NCBI GenBank assembly: GCA_014860175.1
Contig: JACZKF010000417.1
Coordinates: 1-5,211 of the forward strand
Origin: Desulfuromonadales bacterium
GTDB lineage: Bacteria > Desulfobacterota > Desulfuromonadia > Desulfuromonadales > JACZKF01
Direction of reading: 5' to 3'
DNA length: 5,211 bases
Position 1 is the first letter of the stretch, and every line of letters begins with the position of its first letter. Below are positions 1 to 4,823 of this stretch, one piece after another. The notes below the pieces were generated by a model, which saw only the letters and a list, made by a program, of their open reading frames with translations, was not told where the DNA came from and did no database searches. The position numbers and the translations under genes are program-made.

Positions 1-159
1 GAACCGGGCGCTTCGCCGCCCCGCTGAAGATCCGGTACGGCGTCGAGCCGGCGGCGAAGATGGCGGCGGTGGCCGTTGTCCGAGATCACGGAAATGGAGC
101 CGGTCCGTGAAGGCTACGGCGAGGGCTCCTTCGTGGCGATCCGCGGTCGAACCCGTTGA
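1..159 (+). pseudogene. Possible 3' end of an unidentified gene, apparently frameshifted
   Basis: I do not recognise this piece. The frame beginning at base 3 reads protein-like sequence (FAAPLKIRYGVEPAAKMAAVAVV) up to about base 80 and then stops at 108-110. The frame beginning at base 1 gives equally protein-like sequence (EITEMEPVREGYGEGSFVAIRG) from base 82 to a stop at 157-159. Removing one base near position 81 joins the two into one open tail ending 5 bases before the stop of the convergent cupin gene. This could be a real frameshift, a sequencing error, or chance in GC-rich DNA. The simplest alternative is a gene that ends at 110. The 5' part lies outside the window, so family and function cannot be assigned. 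Confidence 0.25.
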
Positions 160-164
160 GACAA

Positions 165-506
165 CTATGTTTCATCCCGCCCGTGGACATGGGAGGGAGG
201 ATGCGTCGCCTCCACCGCGGTGAACGGTTCGAGGATGCGATAGGCGTGCGAGGCATCCTTCGGCACCACCCACGAATCGCCTGACTCAAGGATGATCTTC
301 TGCCCTTCGATCTCCAGCTCGGCTCGTCCTGATATGGCATACCCCAGGGTCTCATACGGGCGGCTGTGCAGCTCTTCCGTCGTCCCCGGCGGCTCGGATT
401 CCCACAGCCGCATCCCGATCGTCACGCCGGAGGCGAGATATTTCTGCCCCATCTCCCCTCGCGGCGAGTGTTTTGAATCGACTTTAGTCACACTCGTATC
501 CGCCAT
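165..506 (-). CDS. Small single-domain cupin protein (Cupin_2-like)
   Basis: The 113-residue product is about one cupin beta-barrel long. Cupin motif 1 is visible at about residues 41-60 (G41, H47, E52, G60) and motif 2 at about 76-90 (GDSWVVP at 76-82, H87). In the classical metal site motif 1 has HxH; here the sequence is HSRPYE, so Arg49 stands where the second His normally is, while H47, E52 and H87 remain. The C-terminus carries a histidine-rich tail (HPPSHVHGRDE). The start is supported by an AGGAG site at 514-518, seven bases upstream of the ATG at 504-506, and by a promoter just beyond it. Proteins of this class are cytoplasmic and may be small enzymes (isomerase, dioxygenase or sugar-binding types) or sensors; the substrate cannot be told from sequence. 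The gene stands alone and is divergent from the AbiE operon. Confidence 0.85.
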   Translation of the reverse strand: MADTSVTKVDSKHSPRGEMGQKYLASGVTIGMRLWESEPPGTTEELHSRPYETLGYAISGRAELEIEGQKIILESGDSWVVPKDASHAYRILEPFTAVEATHPPSHVHGRDET

Positions 507-533
507 TGCCGGTCTCCTAGCGTTTTTAAGCCA

Positions 534-561
534 AGCCTATAACTCGAGGCCGGGCTGTCAA
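534..561 (-). promoter_or_regulatory. Predicted sigma70-like promoter of the cupin gene
   Basis: Read on the minus strand, a perfect TTGACA (-35, bases 556-561) is followed after 16 bases by TAGGCT (-10, bases 534-539), which keeps the key first, second and last positions of TATAAT. It sits 27 bases before the ATG and just upstream of the AGGAG site, giving a short leader. The -35 match is strong and the -10 moderate. Confidence 0.5.
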
Positions 562-758
562 GAAGCGGCGGCTGACAGAGTCAACACGTCACCAGCGTCC
601 CCCTCGGTCTCCATGTGGGGAGTGTCCAGACAGGCTGAGTAAACACTTGGGATCAATTAAAATCCTTATTATGTCCCGGGTTTCCCATGTCCCGGGTTCC
701 CCTCAAGAACCGTTCCCGAAAATCGTGGTCGCGACTGCCTCACCGTCGCTGAGGGAAG
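562..758. other. Gene-free intergenic stretch with short repeats
   Basis: There is no convincing gene here. The stretch contains two similar 10-mers, GAGTCAACAC at 578-587 and GAGTAAACAC at 637-646, each preceded a few bases earlier by GACA. It also has an inverted pair AGTGT/ACACT (621-625 and 643-647), a tandem 16-bp repeat (671-702), a short hairpin GGTTC/GAACC (695-699 and 707-711) and an 8-bp palindrome GTCGCGAC (728-735). A small TTG-start frame at 647-844 lacks a ribosome binding site and crosses these repeats, so it is not called. The stretch may be decayed mobile-element or regulatory DNA. Confidence 0.5.
671..702 (+). repeat. Two tandem 16-bp repeats with CCCGGG core
   Basis: The unit ATGTCCCGGGTTTCCC (671-686) is repeated directly as ATGTCCCGGGTTCCCC (687-702), with a single difference at the thirteenth base. 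Each unit contains the 6-bp palindrome CCCGGG. The repeat lies 57 bases upstream of the predicted -35 box of the AbiE operon, so it could be an upstream regulator site. A scar of a REP-like or other repetitive element is equally possible. Confidence 0.6.
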
Positions 759-786
759 TTGACTCCAAAATAAATTTCGGTATTAA
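759..786 (+). promoter_or_regulatory. Predicted sigma70-like promoter of the AbiE operon
   Basis: TTGACT at 759-764 (5 of 6 to the -35 consensus) is separated by 16 bases from TATTAA at 781-786 (4 of 6 to the -10 consensus). The DNA changes here from GC-rich to strongly AT-rich, as is common at such promoters. The implied leader is about 110 bases. A second, weaker candidate is TTGTTA (798-803), a 17-base spacer and TTTATA (821-826). A short inverted repeat, TTATT-GAA-AATAA at 847-859, lies in the leader and could be an operator. Confidence 0.5.
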
Positions 787-880
787 TACAATAGGTCTTG
801 TTATCCCGCTATTATGTGCCTTTATATGCATGAATTTTGGATAAAATTATTGAAAATAACGCCGTGAAATGGTATCTTCC

Positions 881-892
881 CCTCCGTGGAGG
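881..892 (+). promoter_or_regulatory. Palindrome containing the abiEi ribosome binding site
   Basis: CCTCC-GT-GGAGG is a perfect 12-base palindrome whose right arm, GGAGG (888-892), is the Shine-Dalgarno site of abiEi, ten bases before the ATG. In RNA the left arm could pair with the site (four GC-rich pairs around a CGTG loop) and lower translation. In DNA it could be a dimer operator. The site also decides the abiEi start. Confidence 0.5.
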
Positions 893-902
893 ATAAAACG
901 AA

Positions 903-1490
903 ATGAGAACGTCGAAGAAGGATAGCCTCAAGACACACCTGCGGCCAGGCGGAGTTTACCGGCGCTCAGATGTTGAAAAATTTTCGAGAAGCGTCGACAG
1001 GGATCTGGCTCAACTGGTCAAGGAAGGCACCCTGGTGAAAGTACGCCAGGGGTTGTACCGCTGTCCCGAGCGCTCCCGCTTTGGGGTGCTGCCCGCGAGA
1101 GCGGATAAGCTGGTGAAAACCTTCCTCAAGGAGGATGATTTCCTACTCACCTCACCCAATGATTACAATTCCTTAGGCGTTGGCACTACTCAGCTATATA
1201 ACCATTATGTCGTCTATAACCACAAGCGGCACGGAACCTTCGAACTCGATGACCAAACGTTTGAATTTCGCAAAACTCCACGTTTCCCGAAGAAACTAAC
1301 GGCCGAATTCCTCCTGGTCGAACTCTTAAATAACCTTGAACAGATAGCCGAAGATCGAAATGCAGTGATGGAGAGAGTCAAAGAGAAAGCGAAAAAAATG
1401 AATGCCCGTGTGCTTCGGTCAGCGGTGAAACGTTTCTCTAAAGTCTCAACAAAAAAGTTTCTGGAAGGCGCTCTCTGTGAACAACCCTAA
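903..1490 (+). CDS. abiEi: AbiEi-type antitoxin of a type IV toxin-antitoxin system (DUF6088-like)
   Basis: The 195-residue product begins with a winged helix-turn-helix at about residues 15-55. It has the typical pattern GGVYRRSDVEKF, a recognition-helix-like VDRDLAQLVKEGTL, and a wing ending RQGLYRCP. The remaining 140 residues form the C-terminal domain of the AbiEi/DUF6088 class, basic near its end. In the known AbiE family the antitoxin does not bind the toxin directly but counteracts its effect, and the N-terminal domain represses the operon promoter; by inference this copy autoregulates from 759-892. The start is fixed by GGAGG at 888-892. The gene overlaps the toxin gene by 14 bases, so translation is probably coupled. 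Its base composition is visibly less GC-rich than that of the flanking YkgJ and cupin genes, which fits horizontal acquisition. Length is normal for the family and no lesion is seen. Confidence 0.88.
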   Translation: MRTSKKDSLKTHLRPGGVYRRSDVEKFSRSVDRDLAQLVKEGTLVKVRQGLYRCPERSRFGVLPARADKLVKTFLKEDDFLLTSPNDYNSLGVGTTQLYNHYVVYNHKRHGTFELDDQTFEFRKTPRFPKKLTAEFLLVELLNNLEQIAEDRNAVMERVKEKAKKMNARVLRSAVKRFSKVSTKKFLEGALCEQP

Positions 1491-2433
1491 GCCATACGTA
1501 CATGAGCTACCCGATTTTGCCGAACTGATACAATTTGTTTCGGGACAGAGAAGGATTCTCCCTCAGTTGGTGGAGAAAGACTACTGGATCATGCATTCGC
1601 TGCATGGCCTCCAACAGCAGGGATTCGTGTTCGAACTTAAAGGCGGCACCTCGCTCTCCAAGGGCTATCGCATCATTGATCGGTTTTCGGAGGATATCGA
1701 CATTCGCATTGAGCCTCCCGAAGACCTTAATGTGAAGTATGGGAGAAACCAGAATAGTCCGGCCCAAGTAAGATCACGACAGGAGTTTTTTGATTGGCTG
1801 GCGGGGAGAATTCAGATTGCCGGCATTCAGGAAGTGGTCAGAGACACGGAATTTGATGACAAGGACAAATTTCGCGGGGCCGGCATACGGCTTATTTATC
1901 CTTCAAATTTCCCCCCAGCGGGTGATCTGAAGTCCGGTATTCTCCTTGAGGTTGGCTTCGACGATACCGCCCCGAACGAGGCCCTTGATATTTCCTCCTG
2001 GGCATTCGACACAGCCCTCGCTGCGAACGTGCAAGTCCGCGATAACCGAGCACCGGCTGTGAAGTGCTACCATCCCGGATACACCTTCGTTGAAAAACTC
2101 CAAGCCGTATCAACGAAGTTTCGTCAGCAGCAGCAGGCAAGTGTTTTTCACGTTAATTTTCTTCGCCATTATTACGATCTTTACTGCCTCCTCGCTCACC
2201 CGCTGGTTCAAGGTTATATAGGGACCGATCTTTACCAGGAAAGAAAGAGGCAGCGTTTCCGTAGGGAAGACAACCCCAGGATTGCTGAGAATGATGCCTT
2301 CATTTTGGCTGACCCAGCTGTACGAGTTCTCTACGAGGATGAATATAAAAAAACACGTGGACTCTATTACTCTGACCTTGTTCCATTCACCTCTATCATC
2401 GAGCGGTTTCGAGTAAATATGGACCGACTGTGA
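1477..2433 (+). CDS. abiEii: AbiEii/AbiGii-family nucleotidyltransferase toxin
   Basis: The 318-residue product is a DNA-polymerase-beta-fold nucleotidyltransferase. The core motif GGTSLSK (residues 56-62) is followed by SEDIDI (71-76), giving the metal-binding pair D73 and D75. A later strand, LLEVGF (156-161), supplies a likely third acidic residue, E158. Family motifs HPGYTFVEKLQAV (about 199-211) and RHYYDL (230-235) are also present, so the catalytic set looks intact. Known AbiEii toxins are cytoplasmic and arrest growth; relatives use nucleotides (GTP binding, or adding nucleotides to tRNA acceptor ends), and the exact target here is not known. The start is a GTG at 1477-1479, supported by GGAAGG at 1463-1468 inside abiEi and by the full N-terminal family segment. 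Together with abiEi it forms a complete type IV module for abortive phage defence or element stability. Confidence 0.9.
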   Translation: MNNPKPYVHELPDFAELIQFVSGQRRILPQLVEKDYWIMHSLHGLQQQGFVFELKGGTSLSKGYRIIDRFSEDIDIRIEPPEDLNVKYGRNQNSPAQVRSRQEFFDWLAGRIQIAGIQEVVRDTEFDDKDKFRGAGIRLIYPSNFPPAGDLKSGILLEVGFDDTAPNEALDISSWAFDTALAANVQVRDNRAPAVKCYHPGYTFVEKLQAVSTKFRQQQQASVFHVNFLRHYYDLYCLLAHPLVQGYIGTDLYQERKRQRFRREDNPRIAENDAFILADPAVRVLYEDEYKKTRGLYYSDLVPFTSIIERFRVNMDRL

Positions 2434-2434
2434 G

Positions 2435-2482
2435 GGTTTCGTTTAGAAACCGCCCTAAGGGAACCCGGGCACAAGGGGTGCC
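2435..2482 (+). other. Cluster of short hairpins between abiEii and the YkgJ gene
   Basis: Just after the toxin stop there are three small inverted repeats: GGTTTC-GTTTA-GAAACC (2435-2451), CCCT-A-AGGG (2453-2461) and GGCAC-AAGGG-GTGCC (2468-2482). None is followed by a T-run, so this is not a standard intrinsic terminator. They may slow or process read-through RNA, and transcription into the YkgJ gene remains possible. Confidence 0.35.
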
Positions 2483-2505
2483 GAGCAGCGGCGGTCAGGA
2501 GAAGG

Positions 2506-3003
2506 ATGAGAGATTTGGAACGCGCAGAGGATGTGGTCAGGCGGGAGATCGAGAGACTCAAGCGGCGGGTAATCTGGGTCGAGCGGGCGGGAGATGACCG
2601 CTGGCGCCGGATTTCTTTCCTCTACCGCGTCGGCGACAGCTTCGGAAGCCGCCTATTTCCGGGTACGTTCTGCAGCAGCCGGATCCGCCCGTCCATCGGC
2701 TGCACCACCGGCAGCTGCTGCCAATGCCGGCCCGACGTCTTCGAATACGAGAAAGCGGTCCTCGATCTGCTGCCGAAGAGGATGGACAGCGCCGGCTACT
2801 GCCCCTTCTTCAATCTCGCCAGGAGGACGTGCGGCATCTACGGCGTTCGCCCCTTTGCCTGCCGGATCTTTTACAATCTCGGCTCTTCCGCGCACTGCTG
2901 CCAAAACCCGACCGATCTCACACTGCAGCTGTTCGACAGCCTCAAACCCCACCTGGAGCGGGTACTCGGCCGATATCAGGGAGGGTATGACGGGTTCGCC
3001 TGA
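2506..3003 (+). CDS. YkgJ-family cysteine-cluster protein (CxxCxxCC-type, putative metal-binding)
   Basis: The 165-residue product has a conserved cysteine pattern: GC(66)TTGSC(71)C(72)QC(74), then YC(99)PFF, C(109)GIYGVRPFAC(119)R and a further pair C131-C132. This is the layout of the YkgJ/UPF0153 zinc- or iron-sulfur-cluster family (CPxL, CxIYxxRPxxCRxF type). Its biochemical role is not established, so a metal-binding cytoplasmic protein is the most that can be said. The first 40 residues are charged and helical, rich in Arg and Glu. The ATG follows an AGGAG-AAGG purine run (2497-2505), with short spacing. The gene is 72 bases downstream of the AbiE operon and could be read with it, but its higher GC content suggests a different origin. 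The last 44 codons recur, diverged, at 4382-4502. Confidence 0.85.
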   Translation: MRDLERAEDVVRREIERLKRRVIWVERAGDDRWRRISFLYRVGDSFGSRLFPGTFCSSRIRPSIGCTTGSCCQCRPDVFEYEKAVLDLLPKRMDSAGYCPFFNLARRTCGIYGVRPFACRIFYNLGSSAHCCQNPTDLTLQLFDSLKPHLERVLGRYQGGYDGFA

Positions 3004-3012
3004 TCAGCAAAC
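2882..3012 (+). repeat. Direct repeat, copy A (3' end of the YkgJ gene)
   Basis: This 131-base stretch covers the last codons of the YkgJ gene, its TGA and nine bases beyond. It matches 4382-4511 with seven substitutions and one single-base deletion, about 94 percent identity by hand alignment. Similarity stops sharply at the GCTCTTCCG left edge and fades after GATCAGCAAAC. Confidence 0.92.
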
Positions 3013-3024
3013 CGTCACACAGGG

Positions 3025-3116
3025 GAGTTCAATGTCCTAAGACAAAGTGGCAACGCGTTCCCACTGCCAGCTATGACAACCGACAGTGGGAATGCCGTCG
3101 CTTTTATCTTGAACTC
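3025..3116. terminator. Nested inverted repeat between convergent genes, possible bidirectional terminator or small element
   Basis: An inner stem pairs GCGTTCCCACTG (3055-3066) with CAGTGGGAATGC (3084-3095), twelve pairs including one G-U, around a 17-base loop. An outer perfect 8-bp pair, GAGTTCAA (3025-3032) and TTGAACTC (3109-3116), encloses it, and the segments in between are also partly complementary (AAGACAAAG against the complement of CTTTTATCTT). The right edge is five bases from the BON gene stop and the left edge 21 bases after the YkgJ stop, so it is well placed to end both transcripts. T-runs are weak (TTTT at 3102-3105 on the plus strand). The nested symmetry could also mark a miniature inverted-repeat element. 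Confidence 0.55.
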
Positions 3117-3121
3117 GGGGT

Positions 3122-3871
3122 TTAACCGATGGTCATTTTGTTTTTTACCTCGGTCACGCCGTTCACGTCCTTGGCGAATTTGGTGGCCAGATCCTTTTCG
3201 GCTGCGTTGCTGGCCTTGCCACTCAAGGTAACCACGCCGTCCTTTGTCTCGACCTTGGTCTGAAGGCCACTGGTCGAGCGGTGATAGAGCAGCGTCATTT
3301 TGACCAGTCCGGTGATCGAGGCATCATCGATTTTGTCGCCTACCGTCCGCGCTTCTTGCGAGGTCTTGGCCAGGGTCATGTCATTCTTTACGTCTTTGAC
3401 ACCATCGACATCCTTGGCGTATTCCGTGGTCAAATCTTTCTGTGCCTGATTGTCGGCAGCACCGCGCAGGGTCACGATGCCGTCTTTGACGTCAACCTTG
3501 GTTGTGGCGCTCACGCTGCGATGGAAGAGAAGGGTAGTTTTCACTTTCGTCTGGATCCACGCATCCGACTGCGCAACGGGGCGCTCCCCTTTGACTTCCA
3601 GTTTGTTGTCAACACTCTTGACCTCGGGCAAGCTCGCTACTGTTTCCTCGGCCAATGACTTGTGGGCTTCCTCGGAAACGGTCCCCGATAAGGCGACGAC
3701 GCCGTCTTTGGCCTTGATCTTGATGTCGTCGTCCTTGAGGTAGGTTTTGAACACATACGACTGCTTGGCTGCTGACTCGATGCGGTCATCCTGAACGGAC
3801 GCTTGCACAGGTGCGTTGAAGGCCATTAGCGCGACCGCCGCAACCAGGGAGGTGGAAAATGCTCTTTTCAT
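3122..3871 (-). CDS. Periplasmic protein with three BON domains (OsmY-like)
   Basis: The 249-residue product begins with a Sec signal peptide: basic MKR, a hydrophobic stretch at about residues 8-20, and a likely cleavage after VQA at 22-24. Three BON domains follow, at about 28-95, 103-168 and 179-249. Each ends in the typical pattern of DGVVTLxG and then a V-x-x-V-K-N-x-M/L strand. Domains 2 and 3 share TLLFHRS/TLLYHRS and look like an internal duplication, while domain 1 is more divergent. BON proteins such as OsmY bind phospholipid or protect the envelope during osmotic stress; that role is inferred for this one. An AAGGA site at 3880-3884, eight bases before the ATG, supports the start. 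The gene lies 41 bases downstream of the CsbD-like gene on the same strand and is probably cotranscribed with it. Confidence 0.92.
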   Translation of the reverse strand: MKRAFSTSLVAAVALMAFNAPVQASVQDDRIESAAKQSYVFKTYLKDDDIKIKAKDGVVALSGTVSEEAHKSLAEETVASLPEVKSVDNKLEVKGERPVAQSDAWIQTKVKTTLLFHRSVSATTKVDVKDGIVTLRGAADNQAQKDLTTEYAKDVDGVKDVKNDMTLAKTSQEARTVGDKIDDASITGLVKMTLLYHRSTSGLQTKVETKDGVVTLSGKASNAAEKDLATKFAKDVNGVTEVKNKMTIG

Positions 3872-3912
3872 TACGATTATCCTTTTAGCATGCGTTATTG
3901 CTTCTTTCAGAC

Positions 3913-4092
3913 TTACTTCCCGAAAACCTTCTTGACCTGACCAACTTTCCCCTGCGCTTTACCGACCAGTTTCTCGGTTTTGCCCTCGGCCACCAGCTTC
4001 GGATTGTCGGTGATCTTCCCAGCTACTTCTTTGCACTTGCCCTGCACTTCGTGAAGCGTTCCTTCTACCTTGTCCCTGCTACCTGATTTCAT
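3913..4092 (-). CDS. CsbD-family stress response protein
   Basis: The 59-residue product is highly charged, lysine-rich and lacks hydrophobic segments. It shows the CsbD pattern: SRDKVEGTLHEVQGKCKEVAGKIT at the start, EGKTEKLVGKAQGKVGQVKKV at the end, with the two amphipathic repeat-like helices of the family. The start at 4090-4092 is chosen because GGAG (4099-4102) lies six bases upstream and because the family begins there. The frame stays open to 4227, but that extension has no family character. CsbD proteins are small cytoplasmic proteins induced by general stress; their mechanism is unknown. The gene is first in a probable operon with the BON-domain protein. A 19-base inverted repeat lies about 50 bases upstream. 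Confidence 0.88.
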   Translation of the reverse strand: MKSGSRDKVEGTLHEVQGKCKEVAGKITDNPKLVAEGKTEKLVGKAQGKVGQVKKVFGK

Positions 4093-4141
4093 GATGTACT
4101 CCAATCGGTGATGGGTAATGGCTTTCGGTTTTGCCCATGGC

Positions 4142-4160
4142 TGGAATCTAAAATATTCCA
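4142..4160 (-). promoter_or_regulatory. Inverted repeat upstream of the CsbD-like gene, possible operator
   Basis: TGGAAT-CTAAAAT-ATTCCA is a perfect 6-bp inverted repeat with a 7-base AT-rich centre, 49 bases upstream of the CsbD start. No strong sigma70 -35/-10 pair is evident near it, so the stress operon may use an alternative sigma factor or an activator. The site is a candidate control element only. Confidence 0.3.
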
Positions 4161-4227
4161 ACGCGAATAGGAGAAAAGCAAGGAGTCTGCCACTCATCAA
4201 ATACGGTAAATTCATGTTGTAATACAA

Positions 4228-4381
4228 GACATTGGAATTCTAAGAAAGGAACATCCGCTTGCATTGAGGTGCCCTTAGCCGCAACATTTGGTGGAACCTC
4301 AACATGCTGAGGGCAGCCACCACGCATCCGGTGCTCCGTCGTCGCGGGTTTCGCTACAAGGTCGTCCGCGGGAACCAGATA
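4228..4381. other. Intergenic stretch upstream of the stress operon, no gene seen
   Basis: I see no supported gene between the CsbD upstream region and the second YkgJ repeat. A frame open from 4288 begins with TTG, has no ribosome binding site and only runs into the repeat. The part from about 4291 to 4381 is GC-rich, unlike the AT-rich part before it, and may be a remnant of lost coding DNA; I cannot identify it. Confidence 0.4.
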
Positions 4382-4502
4382 GCTCTTCCGCTCATTGCTG
4401 CCAAAACCCGACCGATCTCACACTGCAGCTGTTCGACAGCCTCAAACCCACCTGGAGAGGGTACTCGGCCGATATCAAGGAGGGTATGGCGGGTCCGGCT
4501 GA
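4382..4502 (+). pseudogene. Broken 3' fragment of a second YkgJ-family gene
   Basis: The fragment encodes SSAHCCQNPTDLTLQLF and onward, the last 39-40 codons of the YkgJ protein at 2506-3003. The N-terminal three quarters, with most of the cysteine motifs, are absent. One C is missing in the run at 4447-4449 (three C here, four in the intact gene), which shifts the frame after the codons for KP. If it is restored, the reading continues HLERVLGRYQGGYGGSG and ends at TGA 4500-4502, matching the position of the intact stop. Four of the seven substitutions are synonymous, and the three amino-acid changes lie in the last four codons. The fragment therefore probably comes from a homologue that was functional while it diverged. 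It has no start or ribosome binding site and is not expected to make protein. Confidence 0.85.
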
Positions 4503-4511
4503 TCAGCAAAC
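4382..4511 (+). repeat. Direct repeat, copy B (YkgJ 3' end)
   Basis: This is the second copy of the segment at 2882-3012, in direct orientation and exactly 1500 bases downstream (1499 after the deletion). The two copies bracket the nested inverted repeat and the CsbD/BON operon. Beyond GATCAGCAAAC a weak resemblance may persist (CAGGGGAGTT against CAGGGAAGTT). The convergent toxin gene ends 13 bases after the repeat. Confidence 0.9.
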
Positions 4512-4523
4512 TATTTTGGTAAA

Positions 4524-4823
4524 TCAGGGAAGTTGGAGCAGGCGCTCGCTGCGCCAGACCCGCACGATGCGTACTCGTGCGGCATCGCGCCGGTAGACGA
4601 TGCGAAATGGCGGGTGGATGAGTTCGCGCAGAAGAGGTTGATTGAACTCGGGGACGACCCGCCCCCGGTCGGGGAAGCGGCTCAGTTCTTTAATTGCGGC
4701 GATGATTTCGGCGATCAGACTCCGGCCGACTTCGGGGACGAGCTGAGCCTCGTAATACTCCCGGATCTCTTCCAGGTCCCGGACCGCCGAATCGGCCAAA
4801 GAAACGGAAAAGACCTTATTCAT
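4524..4823 (-). CDS. RelE/ParE-family toxin of a type II toxin-antitoxin system
   Basis: The 99-residue product has the ParE/RelE layout. An N-terminal strand and a helical hairpin carry SAVRDLEEIREYYEA and a second helix (about residues 30-48). The FPDRGRVVPEF turn follows at 50-60, then the strand pair RELIHPPFRIVYRRD (66-80) and a final VRIVRVWRSERLL (84-96). Family members of the ParE branch poison DNA gyrase, and RelE branch members cut mRNA on the ribosome; the sequence looks closer to ParE but this does not prove the target. The ATG overlaps the antitoxin stop by four bases (ATGA, 4820-4823). No good Shine-Dalgarno is seen, so translation is probably coupled to the antitoxin. Length is normal and no lesion is visible. 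Confidence 0.9.
   Translation of the reverse strand: MNKVFSVSLADSAVRDLEEIREYYEAQLVPEVGRSLIAEIIAAIKELSRFPDRGRVVPEFNQPLLRELIHPPFRIVYRRDAARVRIVRVWRSERLLQLP

Noticed and set aside
671..702. CRISPR array
   Set aside because: There are only two short units in direct tandem with no spacers, and no cas gene is present.
647..844. 65-codon plus-strand frame with a hydrophobic C-terminal stretch
   Set aside because: It starts with TTG, has no ribosome binding site, and runs across the tandem repeat and the predicted AbiE promoter. The hydrophobic end reflects AT-rich DNA.
2435..2451. Intrinsic terminator after abiEii
   Set aside because: The stem is only six base pairs and no T-run follows, so it is listed only as part of a hairpin cluster.
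2594..3040. Overlapping Ala/Ser/Pro-rich frames on both strands of the YkgJ gene
   Set aside because: They are low-complexity translations of GC-rich DNA, while the 2506-3003 frame carries the conserved cysteine pattern.
3025..3116. Integron attC site
   Set aside because: The outer arms do not match the RYYYAAC/GTTRRRY core pattern and there is no integron integrase in the window.
3281..3743. Plus-strand frames inside the BON gene
   Set aside because: They are antisense shadows of a well-supported coding sequence with a signal peptide and three domains.
4093..4227. Upstream extension of the CsbD-like frame to 104 codons
   Set aside because: The added 45 residues do not resemble the family, and a good ribosome binding site supports the internal start at 4092.
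4304..4390. Possible Vsr or similar nuclease remnant (RRGFRYKVVRGNQ)
   Set aside because: Only a few residues resemble such families and no catalytic motif is present; chance is more likely.
4288..4596. 102-codon plus-strand frame across the YkgJ fragment
   Set aside because: It has a TTG start without a ribosome binding site, contains the frameshifted repeat, and its end is antisense to the RelE/ParE toxin gene.
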